Positions 1-9,656 of a DNA stretch of 62,205 nt are shown here, one piece after another (positions within the stretch are counted from its first letter, which is position 1; every line of letters begins with the position of its first letter). The notes under the pieces were generated by a model. That model made no database searches. It was not told the origin of the DNA and was given only the letters and a program-made list of their open reading frames with translations. A program made the position numbers and the translations under genes. The stretch is from Ghiorsea sp. (GTDB taxonomy: Bacteria > Pseudomonadota > Zetaproteobacteria > Mariprofundales > Mariprofundaceae). The stretch spans positions 1 to 62,205 of the forward strand of contig JAUZSH010000022.1 in assembly GCA_030949605.1 (NCBI GenBank), written 5' to 3'.

Positions 1-1700
1 CGGGTATTCTTAAGAGGAATTTGATATATATTTTCCACTGTTTTTCCAAATAAAAGTAATATTTTTTGATGCAATGGCGTAAGTCCTTCAATTACCTGCT
101 CTGTTTGATGTTGCGTGGTAATTTTAAGGCAATGAATGCCATGTAATAGCTGAAAAACCCAACGTAAAGTTGGCTTAGCAGTCGCTTGATTAATTTGATT
201 GGGTAATGTTTTTTTGCTCAGCAAGGCTGGCTCGCATTCGCCTTTCTGCAATACCATAAACAAGTAATGAAAGCAGCATGACCATTAATAATGCCATGAT
301 TCGCCTTGGTTTTTTACAAATAATGTAGATGTGAAAAACAATGGATCTTTGAGAAAACGAAAGCCTCGTTCAACTTGGTTTTGCTCTTTATAAGCCAACA
401 CCACAGCTTGATCACTAAGCTCTTTTGGGTCGGTATTGCTACCAATAATATAGTGAGCATCTTTCATTTTTGTGCGCTCAATTTTATTCACATCCTGTTC
501 ACTTTCGGCGATAGCCTGATACTTTATACCTGTTGGTGTCTGATCTTTTTTGGGGCGACCTTTGCCTTCATAGCTTAAATACTCAATGATTTCAATATCT
601 TTAAGCTTATGGAACTTCCATTTCTTGGCAATTTCTTTTACTGCTTCTGTGGCATCCACGGCACAATTGAATCGTTTGGCTTGCAGGTGAAAAAGCTGCT
701 TCTCAATGGTGATCAATGCCTTGGCTACTTTTTTATCAACTTGCTTTATTGCCCGCTGTTTTGATGTTTCAGAAGAAAGTACATGCCACCGCTGTTTGAT
801 ATCATAATGCTCGATTTCAACAGTTTTCATCATTCGACCATCATCCAATTTTTGCCAATCGTTGGGTGCAGCAAGAGTTTGCTCAATGATTTCATTGACG
901 CGTTTAATATTATTAGGAATGCGTGTTATAAATAGAAGCTCCTTTAAATTGGGAGCATTTTTCTCGGTGTAAAGTTTGCAATCAGCAATCAGATAACGTG
1001 GTGTTTCTGAAGCTTTAAAGCTTTCAATCAATTGTCCGCTACGCTCTTTAAAAACAGTATTATCCGAGGCGTTTCCATCTAATGCCTTGCCGATCAACGG
1101 GATGCCGCCATCCTGACTGACCATCATCTCCAACATGACTTGTTTCAAATCAGGGCGATGATCCTTGGAGTACCCTAATTTAATCGCAACGGTTTCATCA
1201 TCCGTTTTTTCCAAATAATCACCAGACAGCGTAAAACTGGTGCTATCAAGGCTATTAAAACGCGTATCAACCTTCTCCTGACGGCAAACATTCAAAGAAA
1301 TTTCACTAAACAACAGTTCAGTCCCATAACCATGACAGCGATCCAGTACGCGCCCTAATTTAAAACGATTAAAATCCTCCGCTTTTACGCCCTCACGAAA
1401 AAGCAATGATAACGGTACTTTCTTGAAAAATAATGGCGTTAAACTCAATGGTTTATTAGAAAAACCCAACCCATTCATAATCATGCCGGCCACAGTTTCC
1501 CCTGCTGATAAGGTCTCACCTTGAAAAGAACCAAGTCGCTTATCAATAAGCTCAACAATATTCAAATCTTTGATGACACCAGCAATGATACCTAAGTGAT
1601 CTAAACGTTCTATTGAGTAGCTGTTTGTATTAATAGCTCTATACCTACCTTGTGAAATTAGAGGCGAAGCATAAATGATTTTTTGAATAAAGTTACCCAC
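1..1700 (-). pseudogene. IS1634-family transposase, frameshifted near its 3' end
   Basis: DDE transposase. The N-terminal part (residues about 30-120, DHLGIIAGVIKDLNIVELID) has the DUF4277 character typical of IS1634-family enzymes. The uninterrupted frame covers 285-1700 (471 aa) and stops after FFTSTLFVKNQGESWHY. Copy 2 reads FFTSTLFVKKPRRIMALL at this point and continues for about 100 more residues. The difference is a run of six A (coding sense, about 310-315) against seven A in copy 2, a one-base deletion that removes the C-terminal end of the catalytic domain. The first possible start is a GTG inside the terminal repeat, so the true start is uncertain. Probably inactive. Confidence 0.85.
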
Positions 1701-1710
1701 TCAATGTAAG
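1..1710 (-). mobile_element. IS1634-type insertion sequence, copy 1 (left end outside window)
   Basis: Insertion sequence running leftward. Its right end at 1694-1710 carries the terminal repeat TACCCACTCAATGTAAG. The window opens inside the other terminal repeat, and bases 1-16 match the inner end of copy 2 at 12479-14202. The left target duplication lies outside the window, so the TSD cannot be read. The element is followed immediately, without intervening host DNA, by two MITE-A copies in head-to-tail order (1711-2170 and 2171-2443). The family call rests on the transposase it carries. Confidence 0.85.
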
Positions 1711-2170
1711 TTGAGCGGGTATGTTTTATCATTTTATTGGTTATTTTATCCTTATAAATCAATGAGATAAGGATATACATCACGATTCTGATTATCCTAC
1801 GAATTTCAATCTACAACCAACTTAAGCAAAAAGTTGAAAATCGATACCGTAATTTTCATTAAATGGCTAAATGATTCGGTCATAAAAGGCTGTTTTTATT
1901 CAATATGATGAGAACAAACATCATCCGACATCAATTTTAAATCATTTTTTTAAAAACAATACCTTCGCCAAGATTCAGCGCGTTTCGCGCAAAGCAAGCG
2001 AGTAACCATAACATTCTAGAATATTGTGGTATATTAAAAATAACATCCCCCAAACCCCGATGTTATTTTTAATATACGCTTTCTAAATCAATGTGTTACA
2101 AACACTAGGGTTTTTTACCAATGTATTCTCTAAAGCTGGCGAAGGTATTGTAAAAAAAGATACCCGCTCA
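1711..2170. mobile_element. MITE-A copy 1, interrupted by MITE-B
   Basis: Non-autonomous element of the 273-bp MITE-A family. It abuts IS copy 1 and lacks the first six bases of its left repeat (reads TTGAGCGGGTATG). Its right repeat is cut at TACCCGCTCA, where the next MITE-A starts. MITE-B (1956-2150) sits in its AT-rich right part; the body is therefore 1711-1955 plus 2151-2170. It has no coding capacity. Confidence 0.85.
1956..2150. mobile_element. MITE-B copy inside MITE-A
   Basis: 195-bp element bounded by the inverted repeat CAATACCTTCGCCA / TGGCGAAGGTATTG. It is the reverse complement of the element at 5553-5746 with few differences. The centre is a long palindrome (arms about TATTAAAAATAACATC and GATGTTATTTTTAATA). 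The flanks (AAAAA and TAAAA) are compatible with a 5-bp A/T target duplication, but low complexity prevents certainty. No ORF. Confidence 0.85.
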
Positions 2171-2456
2171 CTTACATTGAGCGGGTATGTTTTATCATTT
2201 TCTTGGTTATTTTATCCTTATAAATCAATGAGATAAGGATATACATCACGATTCTGATTATCCTACGAATTTCAATCTACAACCAACTTAAGCAAAAAGT
2301 TGAAAATCGATACCGTAATTTTCATTAAATGGCTAAATGATTCGGTCATAAAAGGCTGTTTTTATTCAATATTTTGAGAACAAACATCATCCGACATCAA
2401 TTTTAAATCATTTTTTTAAAAAAAGATACCCGCTCAATGTAAGCGCTCAATGTCAA
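2171..2456. mobile_element. MITE-A copy 2
   Basis: Complete 273-bp MITE-A (2171-2443) with terminal repeats CTTACATTGAGCGGGTA and TACCCGCTCAATGTAAG. A degenerate second copy of the last 12-13 bases follows to 2456 (CGCTCAATGTCAAG), the same kind of end duplication seen at 39036-39047. No coding capacity. It shares its 17-bp ends, but no body sequence, with the IS1634-type element, so that transposase is the likely mobilising enzyme (inference). Confidence 0.85.
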
Positions 2457-2715
2457 GTAGAACCTTTGTTTGCAACGAATTTTAAAGAAATCGCTCGTAG
2501 CCGCGCTTACTAACGATTGATGAGAGATTTGTTGCGAATAAAGGGACAAGCAAGGGCGCGGCTGTATTTGTGAATAATGCGGGCTAGAATACATATGTAA
2601 CAAGTGACTGATAAATAGCTTTTCTTTTTCTATCTCTCGCTATATGAATTCCCACGCCTTCGCGGGGGCAAGCTCTGTGCGGGAATGACAAACTGACGTT
2701 ACGCACCTATTCCTC

Positions 2716-2823
2716 GGAAGTGAGGCTTTAGCCTCGCCCAACTTAGACTATGCATAAGGATTTCGCCTGATTTTCAAATCTATTGCACCTGCTACAAGAG
2801 GGCGAGGCTAAAGCCTCACTTCC
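2716..2823. repeat. REP-like inverted repeat (GGAAGTGAGGCTTTAGCC type)
   Basis: Arms GGAAGTGAGGCTTTAGCC and GGCTAAAGCCTCACTTCC surround a loop of about 65 bp. The same arm and loop sequences recur inverted at 54548-54654, and the arms alone at 6632-6736 and 14748-14858. The stretch 2457-2883 otherwise contains only further short repeat pieces (for example CGTTACGCACC at 2697) and no credible gene. Confidence 0.8.
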
Positions 2824-2883
2824 AACCTACACGAAACGCTTACGCCATACTTTTTGAGTAACTGAAGAAACGCTGAATATCAG

Positions 2884-3540
2884 TTATAAAGTGTCCGCCA
2901 AATACAAATTCACATTGTTGGTGTCCAACAAATACAACCCCTTTCCCGCTGGCTTCAAAATATCAATATGTATCAATTTTTTAAGCTCGCGCGTCACCGA
3001 CTCTCGTTGACAACTCAACAACTTACCCATCATGGCATGACTGGGGAGACGAATCAATATTTCCGCAGCATCCATGCGCGCATTCGTTTGGTCGGCTAAA
3101 GTTAAAAAATAATGGCAAAGTTTCATACCTATATTCGGCTGACTGAGGCGACATACCACTTCATGGGTTTTGACATAACGACAAAGAAAATGTGCCGTTA
3201 ACTTTTGCAAGAAATCAACACGCTCTAAACTTTGCTTAAATGCATCACCTTCAATTTCCAGCAAACAGGTTTTGCTATCTGCGGTAACGGTTGCGCTACG
3301 CACATTGGTCGCAAAGATGGCAAGCTCACCAACCAACTCCCCTTCCTGCAATTGATAAAGCAGTGTTTCGTGCCCCGTGCCTGAAGTAAGCTGCACATTT
3401 AATCTGCCACTTTTAATCAAATAGCAATACTTACCCGCATCATCACCTTCAAAAAGAAACACATCACCCTTATTTAACCAAATTTCTTTGGTTGCTTCAA
3501 AGTCACTCGCTTCAAACAGCTTGTTTAACTTTATATTCAA
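2884..3540 (-). CDS. Crp/Fnr-family transcriptional regulator
   Basis: 218-aa cytoplasmic regulator. Residues about 15-125 form a cyclic-nucleotide-binding-type beta roll (KGDVFLFEGDDAGKYCYLI and GELVGELAIF). A C-terminal winged helix-turn-helix follows (about 150-215), with the recognition-helix stretch SCQRESVTRELKKL typical of the family. No N-terminal cysteine cluster for an FNR-type iron-sulfur centre is visible, so it is not a classical oxygen sensor. It stands alone; its upstream region faces the IS remnant and the SQR-like gene. A role in controlling that gene is only suggested by position. Confidence 0.85.
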   Translation of the reverse strand: MNIKLNKLFEASDFEATKEIWLNKGDVFLFEGDDAGKYCYLIKSGRLNVQLTSGTGHETLLYQLQEGELVGELAIFATNVRSATVTADSKTCLLEIEGDAFKQSLERVDFLQKLTAHFLCRYVKTHEVVCRLSQPNIGMKLCHYFLTLADQTNARMDAAEILIRLPSHAMMGKLLSCQRESVTRELKKLIHIDILKPAGKGLYLLDTNNVNLYLADTL

Positions 3541-3679
3541 TTTTCACCTACAGTATTACAGTATATCATGAGAGTCGCATCATACAAACAAACACCATAA
3601 AAAAAGGTAACATATATCACCGAAACAAGCAGTGAAAATATTGATAGAAAAAGGAAATACCTAAACCTGAATTTAGGAA

Positions 3680-4440
3680 ACCCTGCCTCCCTACTACTCT
3701 CAAAGGGTAAAAAGGTAGGCTATCCACCGAGTTAGACACTCAAAAAATAATACAGGATAGTCACCTTTTTCATGAACAAACCTAAACGAATATCAGCCCT
3801 TAAGTCCAGTCCCAAAGTTAAAATTGAGACGAATGCCAAAAACATAACCACCCATAAGGGAACAATCCCTGTGGTAAAGCTCCTCGAACGTTTGAGGTTT
3901 TCGGAGGTGTTTACACGCGCAGTCGAGCATGGATTAAGGCAAAATCACACCATGATATGGTTGTCCCTTGCAACATGATGTGGGTTGATGTCTATTCCAC
4001 TATCAAAACAGTTTTCGGCACTCAAAGTGGTGCAGAAAAAGGTTGTTTTGTTTCAAAGTAGTATCTTGGCATACAATATCGTGCTCTGGACGGTCTTAGC
4101 TAGCGGCAATCAGCAATTAATACGTTGAGAACCTGCAAGCCTGCGCACGTTCATATTACGGATGGCTGTAAAATTAGTAACAGGAGGCAGGCAATTGACC
4201 TTAAAAACAGCACAATCAGCACTGTACCCACAAGTATGACAAAGCTGCCTGCGTTTCGCGATCGAATAAACACTAATTTCTTAAGATACTTTTAGAGTGA
4301 GACCAGCCCGAAAAGCGGTTATGGATAACGGTGTCCTGAAAATGGTATTGACTGATAATTTCATCGTTCAGTAAGGGATGCGTAGGGAATATGAAGAAGA
4401 TTTTACCCAAATTAAAAAGTACTGCTTGCAGACTTGTTCA
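3680..4440 (+). pseudogene. Decayed transposase / IS remnant
   Basis: An ORF of 68 aa (3772-3978, HKGTIPVVKLLERLRFSEVFTRAVEH) is followed by short, out-of-frame pieces that still look protein-like (3990-4090, about VDVYSTIKTVFGTQSGAEKG, and 4140-4180). This is the picture of a heavily mutated transposase. The leader 3680-3770 (CTCCCTAC...GTAGGCTATCCACCGAGTTAGACACTC) is probably the IS end. An IS1380-like origin is possible, but I cannot fix the family. No intact gene remains. Confidence 0.5.
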
Positions 4441-4531
4441 ATTAGAATCCGTAATATCAAATATAAACTTGATATATTAACATATATTAATATACTTACC
4501 CTTTAAATTCACATATGGGAGAGGGATTATC

Positions 4532-6194
4532 ATGGCAAGAGTAGTCATATTAGGCTCAGGTATTTCAGGTCACACAGCAGCACGATATCTGAATAAATCT
4601 TTGAGGAAGGAGCATGAAATTATTATGGTTTCACCCAATCCAAACTGGAATTGGATTCCTTCAAATATTTGGGTCGGCGTGGGTCAAATGAAAGAAGAAG
4701 ATGTTACATTTGACTTAGCAGACGTCTATAAAAGGAAAACCAACATTGACTTCAGGCAAGCTAAAGCGTTGTCCATTCACCCCGAAGGCAGCAAAGCCAG
4801 CGAAAAACCTTTTGTGACCGTAGAATACACACTAGAAGGCAAAGCTGGCGAACAAGAAAACATCGAATATGATTATTTAATCAATGCAACAGGACCAAAA
4901 CTAAACTTTGGAGCCACTGAAGGGCTAGGCCCAGACCACGGTCATACCGTGTCGGTTTGTACACCAAGCCACGCCATTGAAGCTAGCGAAAAGCTTCAAT
5001 CAACGATTGAAGCCATGCGCCAAGGCAAGGAATGTACCATTGTGATTGGCACAGGACACGGCATGTGTACATGCCAAGGTGCAGCATTTGAATATATTTA
5101 TAATGTGGAACATGTACTTAAAGATGCTGGTGTTCGTGATAAAGCCCGGATTGTTTGGCTAAGCAACGAATATGAACTTGGTGATTTTGGTATGGGTGGC
5201 GTACATATCAAACGTGGTGGCTACATCACCAACGGTAAAACCTTTGCTGAATCCTTGATGGTGGAGCGCAATATTGAATGGATTACACGGGCGCACGTTT
5301 CTAAAGTTGAAGCGGGAAAAATTCACTACGAAATTTTAGATGGCTCAACCCATGAGATTGAATTTGACTTTTCAATGTTGATTCCACCCTTCGCAGGTGT
5401 TGGTTTACAAGCATTCAATAAAGATGGTGGCGACATCACCAGCGATATTTTCGCACCCAATGGTTTCATGAAAGTGGACGCTGACTACACACCTCGCCCT
5501 TATGAAGAATGGAGTGCTCGTGACTGGCCAAAACATTATCAAACACCATTACCAATACCTTCGCCAGTTTTAGAGAATACATTGGTAAAAAACCCTAGTG
5601 TTTGTAACACATTGATTTAGAAAGCGTATATTAAAAATAGCATCGGGGTTTTGGGGATGTTATTTTTAATATACCACAATATTCTAGAATGTTGTGGTTA
5701 CTCGCTTACTTTGCGCGAAACGCGCCGAATCTTGGCGAAGGTATTGATTACACAAAAACATATTTGCCATCGGCATTGCTTTTGCCCCACCGCATTTAAT
5801 CAGTAAGCCCATGCAAAGCGCCAATGGAACACCAATTAACCCTACACCACCTCGTACGGGCATGCCATCTGCTACTATGGCAATCGCGGTTGCCAATAGT
5901 GTGAGTGATATGATTAAAAAAGGCACAGATGAACCTACCCAACACGCATCCATGGCAGAAATGGGTGCAGCTTGTGTCGCATCCACAGGTGCGAGTATGT
6001 TTAGTGGAGGTGCTGCAACCATGACAGTATTCCCTGTGGTTCCTGATTTTGAAAAATATCCTGAACACGGGCGTGATATTGAACTCACCACGGGCGAAGT
6101 TGGTTTGGCTGGTCACTGGATGAAATCATTACTCCACCACACCTTTATTTATCAGGCTAAGATGAAACCAGGCTGGTCTATTCTACCCGACTAA
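4532..6194 (+). pseudogene. Sulfide:quinone oxidoreductase-like flavoprotein gene split by MITE-B
   Basis: NAD(P)/FAD-dependent oxidoreductase of the SQR type, expected to pass electrons from a reduced sulfur donor to quinone at the membrane. The N-terminal dinucleotide motif is VVILGSGISGHTAARYL. Candidate redox cysteines lie in VSVCTP and GHGMCTCQGAAFE; the C-terminal part carries NIFAIGIAFAPPH and NPTPPRTGMPS. The reading frame 4532-5620 (362 aa) ends with 22 foreign residues encoded by MITE-B; the tail of the protein lies at 5752-6194. Removing 5553-5751 (the element plus one TSD copy) gives 1464 nt, an uninterrupted 487-aa protein reading YQTPLHKNIFAIG across the join. The start ATG at 4532 is preceded by GAGAGG. 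The remaining product lacks the C-terminal quinone/membrane-binding part and is likely non-functional. Confidence 0.85.
5553..5746. mobile_element. MITE-B copy inserted in the SQR-like gene
   Basis: 194-bp element with 14-bp inverted ends CAATACCTTCGCCA / TGGCGAAGGTATTG and the 5-bp target duplication ATTAC (5548-5552 and 5747-5751). It is nearly identical, in reverse orientation, to 1956-2150. The inner palindrome could form a long hairpin in RNA (about 5630-5680). No transposase in this window has matching ends, so the mobilising element must be elsewhere. Confidence 0.92.
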
Positions 6195-6229
6195 GTTTTT
6201 AAAAAATAAAATATTCGCAGGAGAATAGC

Positions 6230-6394
6230 ATGACTAAAAAAGTAACCAATAAAGAGCCTTATCAACAAGCTTATTACCCACCAGCACCAACAGGTTGGAC
6301 GCGCTACATGCGAACATCATTGGTATGGCAGGGCATTCGTTTTTTAGTGATTAATTATAAGATGCTAAAACTTATGATGAAGTCACACCACTAA
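6230..6394 (+). CDS. 54-aa conserved-looking small protein downstream of the SQR-like gene
   Basis: Short ORF beginning MTKKVTNKEPYQQAYYPPAP and ending KLMMKSHH. It has a good ribosome-binding site (AGGAG, 6 nt before ATG), starts 35 bp after the SQR-like stop and ends just before a strong terminator, so it is the last gene of that operon. It is basic and aromatic with a moderately hydrophobic middle (SLVWQGIRFLVINYKML) that could lie on the membrane. I do not recognise a family. A role as a small partner of the flavoprotein is inference. Confidence 0.65.
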   Translation: MTKKVTNKEPYQQAYYPPAPTGWTRYMRTSLVWQGIRFLVINYKMLKLMMKSHH

Positions 6395-6403
6395 AAGGAA
6401 CAA

Positions 6404-6457
6404 GCCAACACATCACTCGGGTTGATTGCAACCCAGTGGTGTGTTGGTATTTTTTTG
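6404..6457 (+). terminator. Rho-independent terminator of the SQR operon
   Basis: Stem CCAACACA...TGTGTTGG extended by further pairing (ATCACT/AGTGGT and GGGTT/AACCC), followed by TATTTTTTT. It starts 10 bp after the stop of the 54-aa ORF. Confidence 0.9.
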
Positions 6458-6631
6458 CATACCCCCCACCCGCTTTAATATTCACACCAAACACCTCTTT
6501 TTTATTTACATCAAACTAAAACATCATAAGTCATTGATATATTGACATAATATTACACTTCCAGCCCTGTTAAGCGCATAGGTTATACCAAAATTTACGC
6601 ATGATTCGAAACTCGTACTGCTGCTTTCATT

Positions 6632-6736
6632 GGAAGCGAGGTTTTAGCCTTGCCAAAAAAATAAAGTTCAAGATTTTTTATCTTTGGTAAAGTTCTTGCA
6701 CCTGTTTCATCAATGCGAGGCTAAAGCCTCACTTCC
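6632..6736. repeat. REP-like inverted repeat
   Basis: Arms GGAAGCGAGGTTTTAGCC (a diverged form) and GGCTAAAGCCTCACTTCC, the same family as 2716-2823. It occupies the 6458-6863 gap between the SQR operon and prfB. GCAAGTGGCTC, an end of element D, follows at about 6753. No gene is seen in the gap. Confidence 0.75.
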
Positions 6737-6863
6737 AAACCGCATCAGGTTTGCAAGTGGCTCTTGAGTAAACTCTATTTAATCTACCCAAATATCTTAG
6801 CCATATATTGCTTTCAAATGATAGCGCAGTAGCTTTGCTGTTCTATTGATTTTGGAGTAACAC

Positions 6864-7998
6864 ATGAGCATTGAAGATTTAATTTCGGGTTTCAGAACCC
6901 GTGCCGAAGATTATAGCAGCCGATTGGATTCGCTGCGGAGGTCGCTTTGACCTTGAAAGCAAGGTTGAAAAACTTAAAGAACTAGACGCTCGCACTGAAG
7001 ACCCAACATTGTGGGATGACCCAGATGCAGCGCAAAAAATCATGCAAGAAAAAACATCGTTAGAGCGCACCATTAATAGCTTTAACAAAACATTCAGTAC
7101 CCTTGAAGATGCATCCATGTTGTTTGAAATGGGCATGGAAGAAAGCGACCAAGACAGTAAACTCGAAGCTGTGGTCGAAATTGATAAAGTGCAAAAAGAC
7201 GTAGAAACCTTTGAGTTGGCACAAATGTTGGGCGGTGAAACCGATGCTGAGTCTGCCTTTTTAGACATTAACTCAGGTTCAGGTGGCACAGAGGCTCAAG
7301 ATTGGGCAGAAATATTACTACGTATGTATTTACGCTGGGCAGACCGCAAAGGATTCAAGACCGAACTCATTGAATGTACGGCGGGTGAAGAAGCGGGCAT
7401 CAAATCGGCAACCGTCTCTATCAAAGGCGAGTATGCTTATGGCTTCCTCAAAGCTGAAATCGGTGTGCACAGGTTGGTGCGCAAGTCTCCTTTTGATTCG
7501 GGTAATCGCCGCCATACATCTTTCTCATCTGTGTTCGCCTTCCCTGATATTGACAGAGACATTGATATTGAAATCAATCCTTCCGATGTGCGCATTGATA
7601 CCTATCGTGCTTCAGGTTCGGGTGGTCAGCATATCAATAAAACCGACTCTGCAGTGCGTATGACGCATGAACCATCGGGTGTGGTGGTGCAATGTCAGAG
7701 CGATCGTTCGCAACATAAAAACCGCGAACATTGTTGGAAAATGCTCAAAGCACGGCTGTATGAACTGGAAATCGAAAAACAACAAGCTGAAAAGCAAGGT
7801 TTAGAAGATACCAAGTCTGATATTGGTTGGGGTCATCAAATTCGCTCCTATGTGTTGGATGCTTCGCGTATTAAAGATTTGCGTACAGGCATGGAAACCA
7901 GCAACACGCAAAACTTCTTGGATGGTGATATTGATGACTTTATTGCCGCCAAATTGATGGGTATGGACAAAGGCAATGGAGCAAACAACGATGACTAA
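6864..7998 (+). CDS. prfB: Peptide chain release factor 2 with programmed +1 frameshift
   Basis: RF2 recognises UGA and UAA in the ribosomal A site and triggers peptide release. The gene starts at ATG 6864 (MSIEDLISGFRTRAED), with GGAG upstream. After 28 codons the frame meets TGA (6948-6950) in CTT TGA C, preceded by the Shine-Dalgarno-like GGAGG three bases upstream. This is the classical RF2 autoregulatory site: a +1 shift on CTT continues LDLESKVEKL to the stop at 7998, giving 377 aa. Specificity tripeptide SPF (RKSPFDSG) and catalytic GGQ (SGSGGQHINK) are present. It overlaps the start of era, forming prfB-era-recO. Confidence 0.97.
6936..6951 (+). promoter_or_regulatory. Programmed +1 frameshift site of prfB
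   Basis: GGAGG TCG CTT TGA C. The Shine-Dalgarno-like element pairs with the translating ribosome, CTT is the slippery leucine codon, and TGA-C is a weak stop that RF2 itself reads. Low RF2 favours the shift, giving autoregulation (established for this family). Confidence 0.95.
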
Positions 7999-8935
7999 AT
8001 CTTTAGAAGATATGATTAATAATGTCCAAACATTTAACACGGACAATGAAGATTACCGCTGTGGTACTGTTGCCCTTTTGGGTCGCCCGAATGTGGGTAA
8101 ATCAACATTGATGAACAAAATCATTGGTGCGAAAGTTGCGATTGTTACACCCAAACCGCAAACCACGCGCCATAGAATTTTGGGCATTCAAAGCGATAAA
8201 AATCAACAAATTGTCTTTGTTGATACGCCGGGTATTCATAAAGGTTCTCAGCAATTAAATCGAAATATGGTGAAAGTGGCGTATGCCGCAGCCGAAGAAG
8301 CTGATGTGTTGTGCATCATGCAAGATGCTTCCAAACCTTTGGATAGAGGCACAATCGCTTTGATAGAACGCTTTTCTGAAGGTCATTTGGATAAACCGCG
8401 TATTCATGTTATCAATAAAATCGACCAATCCAATAAAGATAGACTGTTGCCACGCTTACAAGAGATTCAACAACTTGACCCTGATGCCGTGGCTTATGTG
8501 CCTATTTCTGCGCGAAAAGGTTCGCAAGTTGAATCATTGCTTAAAGAAATCAGCAAACATTTACCCAAGAATCAACCCATGTATGACCCAGAATGGTTTA
8601 CCGACCAATCCCAGCGTCAAATGGCAGCAGAATATGTGCGCGAGCAAGTCTTTTTATCCATGTATCAAGAAATCCCCTTTCAAACAGCCGTAGATATTGA
8701 AGACTTTGAAGATTTGGGTGATAAAATCGAAATCACAGCCGTGATTATCGTGGGTGCAGAGCGGCATAAACCCATGTTGATTGGTAAACGCGGTGAATTG
8801 ATGAAACATATCGGCATCAAAACACGCGAAGGATTGGAAGAGCTATTGGGTTGCAAAGTTAACCTCAAGCTTTGGGTCAAAGTGCAAAAAGATTGGTTTA
8901 ACAAACCTGGTATTCTGCAAGAACTCGGCTTATAA
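7991..8935 (+). CDS. era: GTPase Era, 16S rRNA-binding ribosome assembly factor
   Basis: Era helps mature the 3' end of 16S rRNA and the 30S subunit. The G domain carries G1 GRPNVGKST, G3 DTPGIHKG and G4 NKID. The C-terminal KH domain shows LIGKRGELMKHIGIKTR. A longer start at 7976 is open, but the ATG at 7991 (MTKSLEDMINN), overlapping the prfB stop, is my choice (314 aa, slightly longer than the usual 300). The overlap implies translational coupling; recO follows after 6 bp, a pairing common in proteobacteria. Confidence 0.96.
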   Translation: MTKSLEDMINNVQTFNTDNEDYRCGTVALLGRPNVGKSTLMNKIIGAKVAIVTPKPQTTRHRILGIQSDKNQQIVFVDTPGIHKGSQQLNRNMVKVAYAAAEEADVLCIMQDASKPLDRGTIALIERFSEGHLDKPRIHVINKIDQSNKDRLLPRLQEIQQLDPDAVAYVPISARKGSQVESLLKEISKHLPKNQPMYDPEWFTDQSQRQMAAEYVREQVFLSMYQEIPFQTAVDIEDFEDLGDKIEITAVIIVGAERHKPMLIGKRGELMKHIGIKTREGLEELLGCKVNLKLWVKVQKDWFNKPGILQELGL

Positions 8936-8941
8936 AATTTT

Positions 8942-9613
8942 ATGGCAGAGCTTAGGGATCATGCACTGCTCTTACGCTCTATACCATACAGTGATTCATC
9001 ACTCATCCTACACTTATTCACCCAGAACCATGGTCGAATAAGCTTGATGGCTCGCGGTGCGAGAAGACCTAAAAGCTCCTTTCGAGGTGGGTTAATGCCC
9101 ATGCATCAACTGCATATCCGCTGGCGGGAACCACGAACAGGCAACATGGGAACCCTACTTGAAGTCCAACGTTTGACACCCCTACTCCCTGAACACCTCA
9201 TGCTTGCAGGGCAAGACCTCTTGGCAAAAGCATCCACTCTTTTTCCAGATGGTGTCGAGCAAGGTTACATGGAACTTCAACATGCATTTCATCTTTTAAG
9301 GCAACGTCCAGAACATTCAGGTCAACTTGCCGCCATTTGGAGCATGTTAGAACGTGCGGGCTGGGCTGCTAATTTCAAACATTGCTGGCATTGCAATGAC
9401 ACCATTAACCTTGAGCACAATATGATGTGGTATCAAGCCCATTTATTATGTATGAATTGCGCCCATAATCACGGTATCAAGCTTAGTTCGGGTTGCCTAA
9501 AAAGTTTATATGGGCATTTAAATCGTGAAGGTGTGAAACTTTCTGTTCAACATATCAAAATATGGAAAACCATGATTGACACCATCTTGACTTCACAGCC
9601 AATGACAACCTGA
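8942..9613 (+). CDS. recO: DNA repair protein RecO
   Basis: RecO works with RecR to load RecA onto SSB-coated DNA in the RecFOR pathway. The 223-aa protein has the N-terminal OB-fold signature (LLLRSIPYSDSSLILHLFT, then ARGARRPKSSFRGGL). A C-terminal zinc-finger-like pair, CWHC ... CMNC, lies about 30 residues apart. It is the last gene of prfB-era-recO. An IS5-type element begins about 30 bp after the stop, so any native terminator may be lost. Confidence 0.95.
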   Translation: MAELRDHALLLRSIPYSDSSLILHLFTQNHGRISLMARGARRPKSSFRGGLMPMHQLHIRWREPRTGNMGTLLEVQRLTPLLPEHLMLAGQDLLAKASTLFPDGVEQGYMELQHAFHLLRQRPEHSGQLAAIWSMLERAGWAANFKHCWHCNDTINLEHNMMWYQAHLLCMNCAHNHGIKLSSGCLKSLYGHLNREGVKLSVQHIKIWKTMIDTILTSQPMTT

Positions 9614-9656
9614 AAGGCACTTTCGGATACCCTAGGAGCTATAGTAGACATCTTTC

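Noticed and set aside
3660-3760. Structured-looking leader (CCTAC...GTAGG hairpin) before the 68-aa ORF, at first thought a riboswitch.
   Set aside because: It does not fit any riboswitch consensus I know and lies directly before a decayed transposase, so an IS end is the simpler explanation.
4470-4500. AT-rich palindromic stretch (TTGATATATTAACA) before the SQR-like gene as a possible FNR box.
   Set aside because: The match to TTGAT-N4-ATCAA is poor in the second half, and such AT-rich palindromes are common by chance here.
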